A DNA stretch of 64,000 nt from UBA5342 sp965662645 (GTDB taxonomy: Bacteria; Bacteroidota; Bacteroidia; Bacteroidales; UBA5342), in contig CBFIII010000012.1 in assembly GCA_965662645.1 (NCBI GenBank), positions 24,141 through 88,140 of the forward strand. The letters are read 5' to 3'. This document shows positions 1 to 8,148 of this stretch, piece after piece. The notes under the pieces are model-generated. The model was not told the origin of the DNA. It was given only the letters and a program-made list of their open reading frames with translations, and did not search any database. How positions within the stretch are numbered: position 1 is the stretch's first letter; the number at the start of each line of letters is the position of its first letter. The translations under genes were made by a program, and so were the position numbers.

Positions 1-1
1 C

Positions 2-913
2 TTAGAGACACCGCAAACGTCTAGTGCTACAGCTGTAAAGGGCTTATCCTTTTCGCCTTATGAAGAGGCCATAGCGAAATATGTGCCTGAGATGAAAGAA
101 AATGGAGCAGAAGTTGTTCTAATTGTAGGTCATATATGTAAGGCAGAGATGGAAAGTTTAACATCATTAGCTGTAGAATATGATATTCCTCTCATTACTG
201 GTGGACATTGTCATGAACCAGTGTTGGAAATGAAAGACAGTGTCTTGTTGATTGAAACAGCTCCTTTTCTTATATCATATATTAAAGTGCTTCTAGAATA
301 TGATAAAAGGACGAAAGATAGTCGTATCATATCTTATGAGGCTGTTGCCAATAAAAGTGAAGATAGAGATTCTGAGATTAATTCTTTAGTTACGAAGTGG
401 CAAGATAAAGCTGATGAAACACTTAATGTAGGTATTGGTTTTACAAAAAAAGGAATAATTAAGAAATCAGAACTTATGGGGCAGCTAATAACGACTTCTT
501 GGCTTATGCAGGTTGCTTCTTGTGATATTGCGATAACTAATGCAGGCGGTATTCGTCAAGATATTAATGCAGGAGAAATAACCTATGGAACTGTTTTGGG
601 TTTGTTGCCTTTCAATAATGAGATATTAAGACTGAAGGTTAGTGGTAAAGAGATGAATGATTTTGTGAGGCGTTTGCCACAGTTGCGTGAAGATTATGTG
701 TGGGGTGGTATGACGCCTAATGATAAGTATGATGATACAAAAGAATATACTTTGTTGACTACTGATTTTTTATATGCTTTGGCAGAAACACATTTTCAGA
801 GTTATGATGAAGTGCCTTATCATACAGGATTAAATTATAGGGATCCTATTATGGTTTATGTTGAGTCATTAAAGACTTCCGAAAAGAAACCTTTGGAATC
901 TTTTTTCAAATAA
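2..913 (+). CDS. 5'-nucleotidase / metallophosphatase family protein, 3' part
   Basis: The reading frame is open from base 2, so the gene starts before the window and only about 303 C-terminal residues are visible. The first visible part is the end of a calcineurin-like metallophosphatase domain, with a GGHCH motif like the metal-binding GGHTH of 5'-nucleotidases. A 5_nucleotid_C domain follows, with the typical NAGGIR segment and a LPFNNEI stretch. Known members hydrolyse nucleoside monophosphates or related phosphoesters, usually outside the cytoplasm. In Bacteroidota this C-terminal half can be a separate gene next to a partner, but here both halves appear joined. The substrate cannot be told from sequence. 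A hairpin terminator follows directly. Confidence 0.82.
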   Translation, partial: LETPQTSSATAVKGLSFSPYEEAIAKYVPEMKENGAEVVLIVGHICKAEMESLTSLAVEYDIPLITGGHCHEPVLEMKDSVLLIETAPFLISYIKVLLEYDKRTKDSRIISYEAVANKSEDRDSEINSLVTKWQDKADETLNVGIGFTKKGIIKKSELMGQLITTSWLMQVASCDIAITNAGGIRQDINAGEITYGTVLGLLPFNNEILRLKVSGKEMNDFVRRLPQLREDYVWGGMTPNDKYDDTKEYTLLTTDFLYALAETHFQSYDEVPYHTGLNYRDPIMVYVESLKTSEKKPLESFFK

Positions 914-918
914 AAAAA

Positions 919-947
919 GCAAGATTTCATTACAAAATCTTGCCTTT
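919..947 (+). terminator. Rho-independent terminator after the nucleotidase gene
   Basis: GCAAGATTT at 919-927 pairs with AAATCTTGC at 935-943, with an A run before and a short T run after. It sits 6 bases after the stop codon and could act in both directions, because the convergent cyclophilin gene ends at 1061. Confidence 0.7.
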
Positions 948-1048
948 AAATCCCACATTGTGGGTTTAATTCTACGTAGCTTGCTGCGAATAATAAATTG
1001 TTCTTCAACTAAAGCTTCGTGGGTTTGCCCCGAGGTTGTTGACTATGC
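948..1048 (+). repeat. Dispersed palindromic intergenic repeat, copy R1 (subtype B)
   Basis: It starts with AATCCCACATTGTGGGTTT (a CCCACA/TGTGGG palindrome) and continues with AGCTTGCTGCGAATAA. It then has the subtype-B tail CTTCAACTAAAGCTTCGTGG. The same series of blocks recurs in reverse at 6100-6196. It fills the space between two convergent genes. Confidence 0.75.
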
Positions 1049-1060
1049 TTGTTGTGATAA

Positions 1061-1498
1061 TTATTCTTCGATCATCACAATTTCGTTGATAACGTCTTTG
1101 GGACGGATAGCATCAATCACTTCTAATCCTTCATACACTTTACCAAAACAAGTGTGTACGCGGTCTAAGTGTGATGTGTTTTTGCGGCTGTGGCAGATGA
1201 AAAATTGAGAACCACCAGTATTACGACCCGCATGAGCCATTGAAAGTACACCACGATCGTGGTATTGGTTTTCTCCATCTAGTTCACAGTCGATAGAATA
1301 ACCAGGGCCACCTGCTCCAGTGCCATCAGGACATCCACCTTGAATTACGAAATCTGGAATTACACGGTGAAAGTTAAGGCCATTATAGAATCCTTTTTTT
1401 ATTAATTTAATAAAGTTGTCAACGGTATTAGGAGCATCTTTTTCGAAGAACTCTACTTTCATGACACCTCTTACGGTTCTGATTTCTGCTTTTTTCAT
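1061..1498 (-). CDS. Peptidyl-prolyl cis-trans isomerase, cyclophilin type
   Basis: This 145-residue protein is a single compact cyclophilin domain. It shows the family blocks NFHRVIPDFVIQGG (about residues 42-55, with the catalytic Arg), GTGAGGPGY, LSMAHAG and GSQFFI. Cyclophilins speed up cis-trans isomerisation of X-Pro bonds and assist protein folding. There is no signal peptide, so it is probably cytoplasmic. One oddity is FICHSR where most family members have FI-T. The gene stands alone on the minus strand, facing away from trpB and converging with the nucleotidase gene. Confidence 0.92.
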   Translation of the reverse strand: MKKAEIRTVRGVMKVEFFEKDAPNTVDNFIKLIKKGFYNGLNFHRVIPDFVIQGGCPDGTGAGGPGYSIDCELDGENQYHDRGVLSMAHAGRNTGGSQFFICHSRKNTSHLDRVHTCFGKVYEGLEVIDAIRPKDVINEIVMIEE

Positions 1499-1618
1499 AA
1501 GTATTAATTTATAAGTGTTATTATTCTTTTTTTTCTGGATACAAAATAAGTCAAATTTTGTAAGGGTACGAAATCATGAGTATTTGCTTTTAGATTAAAA
1601 ATCTTTAAGAAGATTTGA

Positions 1619-1626
1619 TATCTTTG
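1619..1626 (+). promoter_or_regulatory. Bacteroidota -7 box upstream of trpB
   Basis: TATCTTTG matches the TAnnTTTG -7 element and lies 38 bases before the trpB start codon. I see no convincing -33 TTTG at the usual 19-21 base spacing, so this is a partial promoter match. Confidence 0.45.
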
Positions 1627-1663
1627 CCTTTCGTTGCTTTAAACAATAAATACATACATTATA

Positions 1664-3532
1664 ATGTCAGATAATTATTTTAAGACCTACCCCGATCAAA
1701 AAGGTTTTTTTGAAGATTATGGAGGTTCTTTTATTCCAGAAGTATTGGAAGCAGAGATGAAAAAAATCACTGAAGCGTATCATCGTATCAGTAAGTCTCA
1801 TAATTTTATATCGGAGTTGCGTAGCATACGTAAGCACTATCAAGGGCGTCCTACTCCAGTGTATTATTGTAACCGTCTTTCCGAAAAATATGGTGGTCGT
1901 ATTTATTTGAAAAGAGAAGACTTAAATCATACGGGTGCACATAAGTTGAATCATTGTATGGGAGAGGCTCTCTTAGCTAAGCATTTAGGTAAAAAACGCT
2001 TAATTGCTGAGACTGGTGCTGGACAACATGGAGTGGCTTTGGCAACAGCTGCAGCTTATTTTGGTTTGGAATGTGAAATACATATGGGCGAAGTCGATAT
2101 TGTAAAAGAACATCCCAATGTGGTAAGAATGCAGATCCTGGGTGCTAAAATAGTGCCAGTGTCTCATGGTTTAAGGACGTTGAAGGAAGCGGTGGACTCT
2201 GCTTTTGAAGCTTATCTTAAAGATCCCGTTAATAGTATATATTGTATTGGTTCTGTTGTAGGACCACATCCATTTCCTATGTTGGTGCGCGACTTTCAGC
2301 GTATTGTAGGTATAGAGGCTCGCGATCAATTTCAAGAAATGACAGGTGAATTGCCTGATAATGTGGTAGCTTGTGTTGGTGGTGGAAGTAATTCTATGGG
2401 TATTTTCTCTGCCTTTTTAGATGATGGTGAGGTTGAGCTCTATGGTGTGGAGCCTGCAGGGCGCGACATTAATGTACTGGGAGAACATGCGGCTACTATT
2501 TCTTGCGGAAAACCGGGTGTTATTCATGGTTTCAAATGTTATATGTTGCAGGATGAGAAGGGAGAACCTGCACCTGTATATTCTGTGGCAAGTGGATTAG
2601 ATTATCCAGGAGTAGGTCCTGAACATTCTATGCTTCATGATTGGGGACGCGTCAATTATACTTCGGTGAATGATAAAGAGGCTATCGATGCTTTTTATGA
2701 GTTGAGTCGTTTAGAAGGTATTATTCCAGCATTAGAAAGTGCTCATGCTATGGCTTATGCTGTTAAGTTAGCACAAGAAAAACCTAACCAATCTATCTTA
2801 GTCAATCTAAGTGGTCGTGGTGATAAAGATGTTGATTTTGTAGTTGATACTTATGGTTTGCCTTGTGGTACACCAGCTATTAAGCTGAATTTAGAGTCTG
2901 TGATTGTTAATCAACCCAAAGCAGCAGAAGCTCCTGTTGTTTCCGAGAAGGAAAGTGTTGAAAAAGAAGAGGTGGAAATAAAAGATGTTGCTGCAGAACA
3001 AGAGAAGGTATCTATAGAAGAGGTAGAAGAAACTAAAGTTGTTGAAGTACAAGAGAAGGCATCTATAGAAGAAGTAGAAGAAAATAAAGTTGTTGAAGCA
3101 CAAGAGAAGGTACCTGAAGTAGAGGTAGAAGAAACCAAAGTTGTTGAAGCACAAGAGAAGGTACCTGAAGTCGAGATCTTAGATTTTAAGGAAGAAGAAA
3201 AGCCCGAAGAATTAAAGGAAACGGTAGTAGCAGAGAAAGAAGAAAAACCTGTAGCTTCTAATGTTATTGCTGATAAGTATAATTCTAATGCTTCTGTTAT
3301 TGGTGATCGTTCACGTGCTATTACGGATGTGCGCAAAGCAATTAGTATTACAGATCGTTTTCTGTATCTGAAAGAATTATTTGGCAATAATATGGATGCT
3401 TTTAATGATGCTTTAGATGAAGTGAATAAAGCGGAATCGTTGCTTGAAGCTACGACCTATCTTTCTCGTTTTAATTGGGAAGATAATGAAACATCACAGC
3501 AATTTATGAGATTGATAAGTTGTAAATTTTAG
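1664..3532 (+). CDS. trpB: Tryptophan synthase beta chain with long C-terminal extension
   Basis: Residues 1-400 are a full TrpB, the PLP enzyme that condenses indole with serine to give tryptophan. The PLP lysine lies in HTGAHKLNH, the catalytic Glu in AETGAGQHG, and the phosphate-binding GGGSN follows. TrpB normally ends near 400 residues, but this protein has 622. Residues about 405-545 are a Glu/Val/Lys-rich linker, including a 17-residue repeat present just over three times. Residues about 545-622 form a compact domain (ITDVRKAISITDRF, LKELFGNN, FNWEDNE). This resembles a short C-terminal domain I recall from otherwise unrelated Bacteroidota hypothetical proteins. No trpA or other trp gene is nearby. 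The TrpB call is firm; the role of the extension is unknown. Confidence 0.88.
   Translation: MSDNYFKTYPDQKGFFEDYGGSFIPEVLEAEMKKITEAYHRISKSHNFISELRSIRKHYQGRPTPVYYCNRLSEKYGGRIYLKREDLNHTGAHKLNHCMGEALLAKHLGKKRLIAETGAGQHGVALATAAAYFGLECEIHMGEVDIVKEHPNVVRMQILGAKIVPVSHGLRTLKEAVDSAFEAYLKDPVNSIYCIGSVVGPHPFPMLVRDFQRIVGIEARDQFQEMTGELPDNVVACVGGGSNSMGIFSAFLDDGEVELYGVEPAGRDINVLGEHAATISCGKPGVIHGFKCYMLQDEKGEPAPVYSVASGLDYPGVGPEHSMLHDWGRVNYTSVNDKEAIDAFYELSRLEGIIPALESAHAMAYAVKLAQEKPNQSILVNLSGRGDKDVDFVVDTYGLPCGTPAIKLNLESVIVNQPKAAEAPVVSEKESVEKEEVEIKDVAAEQEKVSIEEVEETKVVEVQEKASIEEVEENKVVEAQEKVPEVEVEETKVVEAQEKVPEVEILDFKEEEKPEELKETVVAEKEEKPVASNVIADKYNSNASVIGDRSRAITDVRKAISITDRFLYLKELFGNNMDAFNDALDEVNKAESLLEATTYLSRFNWEDNETSQQFMRLISCKF
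3001..3170 (+). repeat. 51-bp in-frame tandem repeat inside trpB
   Basis: AGAGAAGG recurs at 3001, 3052, 3103 and 3154, exactly 51 bases apart. Each unit encodes 17 residues of the type EKVxxxEVEETKVVEAQ. The period is a multiple of three, so changes in copy number keep the downstream domain in frame. Confidence 0.9.
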
Positions 3533-3584
3533 TCCTTCACTTTTGTTTCTAGTGATTATATAAAATAATTTAGACGCACGTATC

Positions 3585-4250
3585 ATGTTGACAATCATAC
3601 CCACACCCATAGGCAATCTTGAAGATATTACTTTAAGGGCTATCAGAGCTTTGAAAGAGGTCGATTATATTTTGGCTGAAGACACACGCCAAACCGTGAA
3701 GTTGCTCAAACATTTTGATATCTCTAAACGATTAGTAGCTTATCATATGTTTAATGAGCATCAAGCCACTGCGCGTATTGTAGAGGAGATAAGATCAGGT
3801 GTGCATATAGGTTTGGTTTCTGATGCAGGCACTCCGTCTATTTCTGATCCAGGATTTCTTTTGGTTCGTGATTGTGTGAAGGCGGGTGTAAAAGTAGAAA
3901 GTCTGCCTGGTGCTACCGCTTTTGTTCCGGCTTTAGTGAACTCTGGTTTGCCTAGTAATCGTTTTGTCTTTGAGGGTTTTTTGCCTGTTAAGAAAGGACG
4001 TCAAAAACGATTGACTCAGTTAGAAAATGAGGAACGAACAATCATTTTTTATGAATCTCCACATCGATTAGCTAAAACGTTAGGACAGTTGTCCGAATTT
4101 TTCGGGGTTGATCGTCAGGCTTCAGTTTCGCGCGAGTTGACTAAAATTTATGAAGAAAATAGACAAGGAACATTGCAGGACCTTGCAGCACATTATACAG
4201 AGCATCCTCCCAAAGGAGAAATTGTAATATGTATGGCAGGATTAGATTAA
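3585..4250 (+). CDS. rsmI: 16S rRNA (cytidine1402-2'-O)-methyltransferase
   Basis: This 221-residue protein belongs to the tetrapyrrole-methylase fold family. RsmI transfers a methyl group from SAM to the 2'-OH of C1402 in the 16S rRNA decoding centre. The family signatures are clear: TPIGNLEDITLRA at the N-terminus, AEDTRQTVKLL, LVSDAGTPSISDPG (SAM binding), SLPGATAFVPALVNSGL, and FYESPHR in the second half. The length is close to the catalytic core; the C-terminal extension of some homologues is absent. It lies 52 bases after trpB on the same strand and may share its transcript. Confidence 0.95.
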   Translation: MLTIIPTPIGNLEDITLRAIRALKEVDYILAEDTRQTVKLLKHFDISKRLVAYHMFNEHQATARIVEEIRSGVHIGLVSDAGTPSISDPGFLLVRDCVKAGVKVESLPGATAFVPALVNSGLPSNRFVFEGFLPVKKGRQKRLTQLENEERTIIFYESPHRLAKTLGQLSEFFGVDRQASVSRELTKIYEENRQGTLQDLAAHYTEHPPKGEIVICMAGLD

Positions 4251-4332
4251 TTTAACGTGGTTATTTACTTGGTAATTATCATAAAATTAAACGTCTTAGT
4301 GAGGTAATTTTCTACACTTAAATGATATTTAT

Positions 4333-4464
4333 ATGAATAAAAAATTTGTTTGTACGGTATGTGGTTACGTTCATGAAGGTTCTGAACCTCCAGAGACTTG
4401 TCCTGTATGTAAAAAGCCTGCTGAATTTTTCAAAGAGATGGATGAAACCATTGAAACAGCTTAG
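4333..4464 (+). CDS. Rubredoxin-like protein (43 residues)
   Basis: The frame encodes a tiny protein with two Cys-X2-Cys knuckles, CTVCGYVHEG and CPVCKKP, followed by an acidic tail. This is the rubredoxin fold, which binds one iron through four cysteines and carries single electrons. The spacing resembles the C-terminal rubredoxin module of rubrerythrins, which reduce peroxide in anaerobes, but no rubrerythrin gene is adjacent. The ATG is followed by an uninterrupted frame to TAG. It may be translated as a free electron carrier. It lies 82 bases after rsmI. Confidence 0.82.
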   Translation: MNKKFVCTVCGYVHEGSEPPETCPVCKKPAEFFKEMDETIETA

Positions 4465-4849
4465 GCTGATAAGTAATTATCGGTATAGTGTGAAAAACAC
4501 ATTCCGTAATTGCTGAGGCTTATAAATGTATTGCTTTTGAAGGGGTAGAATAGTCCACTGAAATTTCCTGATTTTCTTAATTTTTTTTAGAGAATAATTT
4601 CAAATTATATTAAATGAATGACCCCGCTGCAAGCAGATGGAGTATCAATTCGAAACACTTTTTTTTATTCGCAGCTAGCTGCGAGGAATAAAACCCACAA
4701 TGTGGGATTCAAAATCCCCTTTACGAGTTGTTGTGAGGGGTTTTTTTATGTGAAATAAAATAAATATTAGAGGTTATAATAAGTATCATATACCTATGGA
4801 AGCTTTCAGTTTTGATTTTTAAGTTTTAAAATGAGATATTTGCGTGATT
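4465..4849. other. Non-coding stretch between rubredoxin and the PagL-like gene
   Basis: This stretch contains the reverse copy R2 of the dispersed repeat (4612-4710) and a hairpin (CCCCT near 4716-4720 with AGGGG near 4736-4740) followed by seven T residues, probably a terminator. The rest is AT-rich and I see no gene in it. Confidence 0.6.
4612..4710 (-). repeat. Dispersed palindromic intergenic repeat, copy R2 (subtype A)
   Basis: Read on the minus strand it gives AATCCCACATTGTGGG, GCAGCTAGCTGCGAATAAA, GTGTTTCGAATTGATACT, then CTGCTTGCAGCGGGG and TTCATTTAA. It matches R4 and R6 block by block and looks like a full-length subtype-A copy. Confidence 0.85.
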
Positions 4850-5941
4850 ATGGTTCTTCGTTATAACATTATAATATTATTGAGTTTTCTCAGTTTGTGT
4901 CAGCTTCAAGCTCAGAAGAAGGCTCTCTCTTATTATCCCGTTATTGAATATCATCATCAGATTGGTCGTGTGCTTCCCCATGCTGATGCGGTAAGAATGA
5001 CTGATAATGGTAATGTTTGTTGGGGAAATGAACTAAGATTAGGTCTGCAAACAACGGGGAGTCAACAGTGGCATATTGATTATAATTATCCTTGTTATGG
5101 TTTGGGTTTTTATTGGAGTGATTTTAATAATCCAATTATAGGTTCTCCTTCTGCTCTATTCAGTTATATCGAATTTCCATTTGTGCGGACTGATCGGTTT
5201 TTATTGAGTTTAGATTGCGCTTGTGGTCTCAGTTTTAATATTAATGAATATGATAAGAATCAAGCGTCTCCTAATTTGGCGATTGGTTCAGACAGGAACG
5301 CTTATATTGCCTTTACAACAAAATGTGATTATAAGGTGAATCCTTATTTGTCGCTAGGCTTAGGTGCTAAATTACAACATTTTAGTAATGGTTGTATTCA
5401 TCGTCCTAATTTTGGTTTAAATGTTGCAATGGCTGAGATTTCAGCTACCTATCATATAAAAGGTGACGTTCCATTTGCATCAGAAGCGCCTCAGGTGTCG
5501 TATAAGCGTTATGAATATTCTTTAATGTATGCAGGTGGTTTTGTTGATGTTTTTGACGATTCTGATGAAACGCACTACTGTTCTGTGCTTTCTCTTGCTG
5601 TGCACCGCCGCTTGAATGCTAAACGAAGCCTTGGTTTGGGTTTTGATTCTTTTTATAGTAGTTATTTAAAGATAGACACTGAAATGCCCGATGATCCTTC
5701 TTTGTCACAGCTCATGAGTTATGCTGCTTTTGCATCGTCCGAACTCATCGTTGATAAGGTTCATGTCGTGGTGCAGGTAGGTGTTTACCTTTGGCGAGCA
5801 TATCCTTATGATATTCCTTTTTACGAAAGGTTAGGATTGCGTTATTATTTCTTAAAGAATAGAGCTTTCGCTAATGTATCCGTAAAGGCTCACGATATAA
5901 GAGCTTTATATACGGAATGGGGCATTGGTCTAAATTTATAG
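4850..5941 (+). CDS. PagL-like lipid A deacylase family outer-membrane protein
   Basis: The 363-residue protein begins with a signal peptide (hydrophobic core LLSFLSL, cleavage near LQAQ) and continues as alternating beta strands, as in an outer-membrane barrel. Near residue 180 it has HFSNG followed by PNFGLN, which matches the His-x-Ser catalytic signature of PagL and related acyloxyacyl hydrolases. Those enzymes remove acyl chains from lipid A at the cell surface. The protein is about twice the length of PagL and has a second beta-rich half (from about residue 215) without an obvious active site. ATG at 4850 is chosen over the GTG at 4844 because it places the signal peptide normally. No other lipid A genes are adjacent. 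Confidence 0.72.
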   Translation: MVLRYNIIILLSFLSLCQLQAQKKALSYYPVIEYHHQIGRVLPHADAVRMTDNGNVCWGNELRLGLQTTGSQQWHIDYNYPCYGLGFYWSDFNNPIIGSPSALFSYIEFPFVRTDRFLLSLDCACGLSFNINEYDKNQASPNLAIGSDRNAYIAFTTKCDYKVNPYLSLGLGAKLQHFSNGCIHRPNFGLNVAMAEISATYHIKGDVPFASEAPQVSYKRYEYSLMYAGGFVDVFDDSDETHYCSVLSLAVHRRLNAKRSLGLGFDSFYSSYLKIDTEMPDDPSLSQLMSYAAFASSELIVDKVHVVVQVGVYLWRAYPYDIPFYERLGLRYYFLKNRAFANVSVKAHDIRALYTEWGIGLNL

Positions 5942-6194
5942 TGTTTTCAATGTGGAGATGATATCGCTATGTTTTTTCCTTTTCTTTCTTCTGATCAAAT
6001 TCACACGTCACTTGGATACTCTTAACGAATGTAAGAAAAGAGTACCGTTGACGTCGAAATGATGGTTTATTATCAATGCTTATTGTGGTATTAACTTAGA
6101 GTCAGCAATCTAGAGGCAAGACCACGAGGCATTTAGTTGAAGCCTATTTTATTATTCGCAGCAAGCTATGCAGAATTAAACCCACAATGTGGGT
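5942..6194. other. Non-coding stretch between convergent genes, containing R3
   Basis: About half of this stretch is repeat R3. The first 150 bases are AT-rich with no gene and no strong terminator that I can identify. Confidence 0.5.
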
Positions 6195-6196
6195 TT
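6100..6196 (-). repeat. Dispersed palindromic intergenic repeat, copy R3 (subtype B)
   Basis: On the minus strand it reads CCCACATTGTGGGTTTAATT, AGCTTGCTGCGAATAATAAA, then CTTCAACTAAATGCCTCGTGG. This is the R1 series of blocks. Its outer palindrome abuts the dnaB stop codon, so transcripts leaving dnaB would carry the hairpin at their 3' end. Confidence 0.8.
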
Positions 6197-7709
6197 AAAA
6201 TGGGGCTTCTGAACTATTGAATTCGCCAAGATCATCATTAGCAGCAACGGGTGCTCCGTTAGGAAAATCATGATTAATAGAAGATTCAGTAGTGATGCGG
6301 TCGTCTCCAAAATTCTGAAAGCGTGCAAGAGCTTTTACGAATTTTAAGGGAATAGTCCCAATTCCTCCACTACGGTGTTTTGAGATAATTAATTCTGCTA
6401 AACCATTGGTGGACATTTTTTCGCCGTCGTCATCGCCTTCTGTTTCTTTAAAACCGTAATATTCGGGGCGGTGTATGAAACAAACAATATCAGCATCCTG
6501 CTCTATGGCTCCAGATTCACGAAGGTCGGATAGAAGAGGGCGTTTGCCTTCGTAACCCGTACGTCCCTCTACGCCACGGTTAAGCTGTGAAAGGGCTATG
6601 ATGGGAACACTAAGTTCTTTGGCTAAACCTTTTAAAGTACGCGAAATAGTACTGATCTCTAATTCTCGACTGGCACTACCTGGGGCTGTCATCAGCTGTA
6701 GGTAGTCAATCATGATCATGTCAATGTCATGTTTTTGTTTCAATCTACGGCATTTGGCTCTTAATTCCGTGACAGAAATACCGGGTGTGTCATCCACATA
6801 AATTGGAGCATCCTGAAGACGTTTTATTTTTGTGTTCAACTGTGCCCATTCGTGAGGGTTGAGTTGTCCTGTCTTTATCTTTTGTCCTTCTATTTCTGTT
6901 TCGCTTGATATTAATCTATTTACAAGCTGTAAGTTAGACATTTCTAAAGAAAAGAAAGCAATGCTATAGCCATAATCAACAGCCATATTACGGGCTAATG
7001 AAAGTGTGAAAGCTGTTTTTCCCATTGCAGGACGTGCAGCAAGGACAATAAGGTCTGAATCTTGAAATCCAGAAAGCATATTATCTAAGTCATGAAATCC
7101 TGAATGAAGTCCGCTGACATTACCTTCTTTCTTGCCTGCTTCTGCTATTTTGTCAAGAGCTTCCGCAATGATGGGGTTTATCTGAATGACTTCACTTTTC
7201 GAACTGGTTTGTGTGAGTTTGAAAATGCCTTCTTCAGCTGTGTTTAGGAGGTCACTAACGTCCATAGCCTCATCGTAAGCATCTGTTTGTATGCGGGTGG
7301 ATAAGTTAATGAGGGAACGCTGAATGTGTTTTTGTGATATGATAAGCGCATGATAGGCTATGTTGGCTGCTGATGCCACATTACTAGTCAGTTGTGCAAG
7401 GTAAAGACGTCCGCCTACTTCTTCTAAAGTGCCATTTTTTTTGAGCTGTTCGGTCACCATCAATAGGTCAACAGGTTCTTGTTTGCCTGAAAGATCTGCT
7501 ATGGCTTTATATATTTTAGCGTGTGATTCTTTATAGAAAGCTTCTGGCTTTAGTATTTCTCCTACTTCAAAATAAGCTTCTTTCTCAAGCATTAAAGCGC
7601 CTAATACAGCTTCTTCCAATTCTACAGCTTGTGGGGGTAATTTGCCGTATTCGTTAGGTGGAGTGTTGATGTGTTTTGCTGTTTTGTTTTTGTATTTGTA
7701 GTCAGCCAT
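6195..7709 (-). CDS. dnaB: Replicative DNA helicase
   Basis: DnaB is the hexameric ring helicase that unwinds DNA ahead of the replisome and recruits primase. The 504-residue protein has the N-terminal DnaB_N domain (PPQAVELEEAVLGALMLE, about residues 24-120) and a RecA-like motor. Walker A is AARPAMGKTAFTLS, Walker B is IDYLQLM, and ALSQLNRGVE and LRESGAIEQDAD are conserved. There is no intein, and the length is normal. It is transcribed alone on the minus strand. Its stop codon touches repeat R3, and the gene starts about 150 bases from a strong bidirectional terminator shared with rpmH. Confidence 0.97.
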   Translation of the reverse strand: MADYKYKNKTAKHINTPPNEYGKLPPQAVELEEAVLGALMLEKEAYFEVGEILKPEAFYKESHAKIYKAIADLSGKQEPVDLLMVTEQLKKNGTLEEVGGRLYLAQLTSNVASAANIAYHALIISQKHIQRSLINLSTRIQTDAYDEAMDVSDLLNTAEEGIFKLTQTSSKSEVIQINPIIAEALDKIAEAGKKEGNVSGLHSGFHDLDNMLSGFQDSDLIVLAARPAMGKTAFTLSLARNMAVDYGYSIAFFSLEMSNLQLVNRLISSETEIEGQKIKTGQLNPHEWAQLNTKIKRLQDAPIYVDDTPGISVTELRAKCRRLKQKHDIDMIMIDYLQLMTAPGSASRELEISTISRTLKGLAKELSVPIIALSQLNRGVEGRTGYEGKRPLLSDLRESGAIEQDADIVCFIHRPEYYGFKETEGDDDGEKMSTNGLAELIISKHRSGGIGTIPLKFVKALARFQNFGDDRITTESSINHDFPNGAPVAANDDLGEFNSSEAPF

Positions 7710-7864
7710 GAGATTAATAAATGATTGTTTTTTTATAGGAGCCCAAAATTAACATCATTATCGGGTTAATACCTTTTTTTGCACCTCTACTTGTTAACAA
7801 ATTCAGCTGACTTGTTATTTCTATTGTGGATAAGTTTTATGACTTATTATTTTGTTATAAAACA

Positions 7865-7892
7865 AAAAAAGACCTCATCTGAGGTCTTTTTT
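7865..7892. terminator. Strong bidirectional terminator after rpmH
   Basis: AAAAAAGACCTC (7865-7876), loop ATCT, GAGGTCTTTTTT (7881-7892) is a perfect 12-base inverted repeat. It lies 22 bases beyond the rpmH stop and would end transcription from that gene before dnaB. Confidence 0.9.
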
Positions 7893-7914
7893 GTATTGAT
7901 TTGTGGCAGTGCTA

Positions 7915-8073
7915 TTATGACTTGAAACTCATCTCGCTAGAAACCGATAGTTTTTTTCTACCTTTTTTTCGACGAGCTGCGAGTATTTTTCGTCCACTTA
8001 CTGAAGCACTACGAGCACGAAAACCGTGTTTGTTTCTTCGCTTTCTGTTTGATGGTTGAAATGTTCTTTTCAT
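7915..8073 (-). CDS. rpmH: 50S ribosomal protein bL34
   Basis: This 52-residue, very basic protein begins MKRTFQPSNRKRRNKHGFR, the conserved bL34 N-terminus, and ends with a short non-basic tail. bL34 is a structural protein of the large ribosomal subunit. In many bacteria rpmH lies next to dnaA and rnpA; here it stands alone between dnaB and the Bat operon. A consensus promoter lies upstream and a perfect terminator downstream, so it is a single-gene transcription unit. Confidence 0.96.
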   Translation of the reverse strand: MKRTFQPSNRKRRNKHGFRARSASVSGRKILAARRKKGRKKLSVSSEMSFKS

Positions 8074-8118
8074 CGCTCTAATTTTTATTTAATAATTCTA
8101 CTTCTGTTTTTCGGGCTG

Positions 8119-8148
8119 CAAAGATACAATTTTCTAATGCCTCACCAA
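8119..8148 (-). promoter_or_regulatory. Consensus Bacteroidota promoter for rpmH
   Basis: On the minus strand TTTG (8148-8145), 19 bases and TATCTTTG (8126-8119) match -33 TTTG / -7 TAnnTTTG exactly. It lies 46 bases before the rpmH ATG, which fits a highly expressed ribosomal gene. Confidence 0.85.

Noticed and set aside
960..1208. Open frame over repeat R1 and the cyclophilin gene
   Set aside because: It reads a repeat and then the antisense of a conserved gene; there is no family similarity.
2891..3387. Two long minus-strand frames inside the 3' part of trpB
   Set aside because: They arise from the Glu/Val-rich tandem repeat read in reverse; the compositions are extreme and they overlap a well-supported gene.
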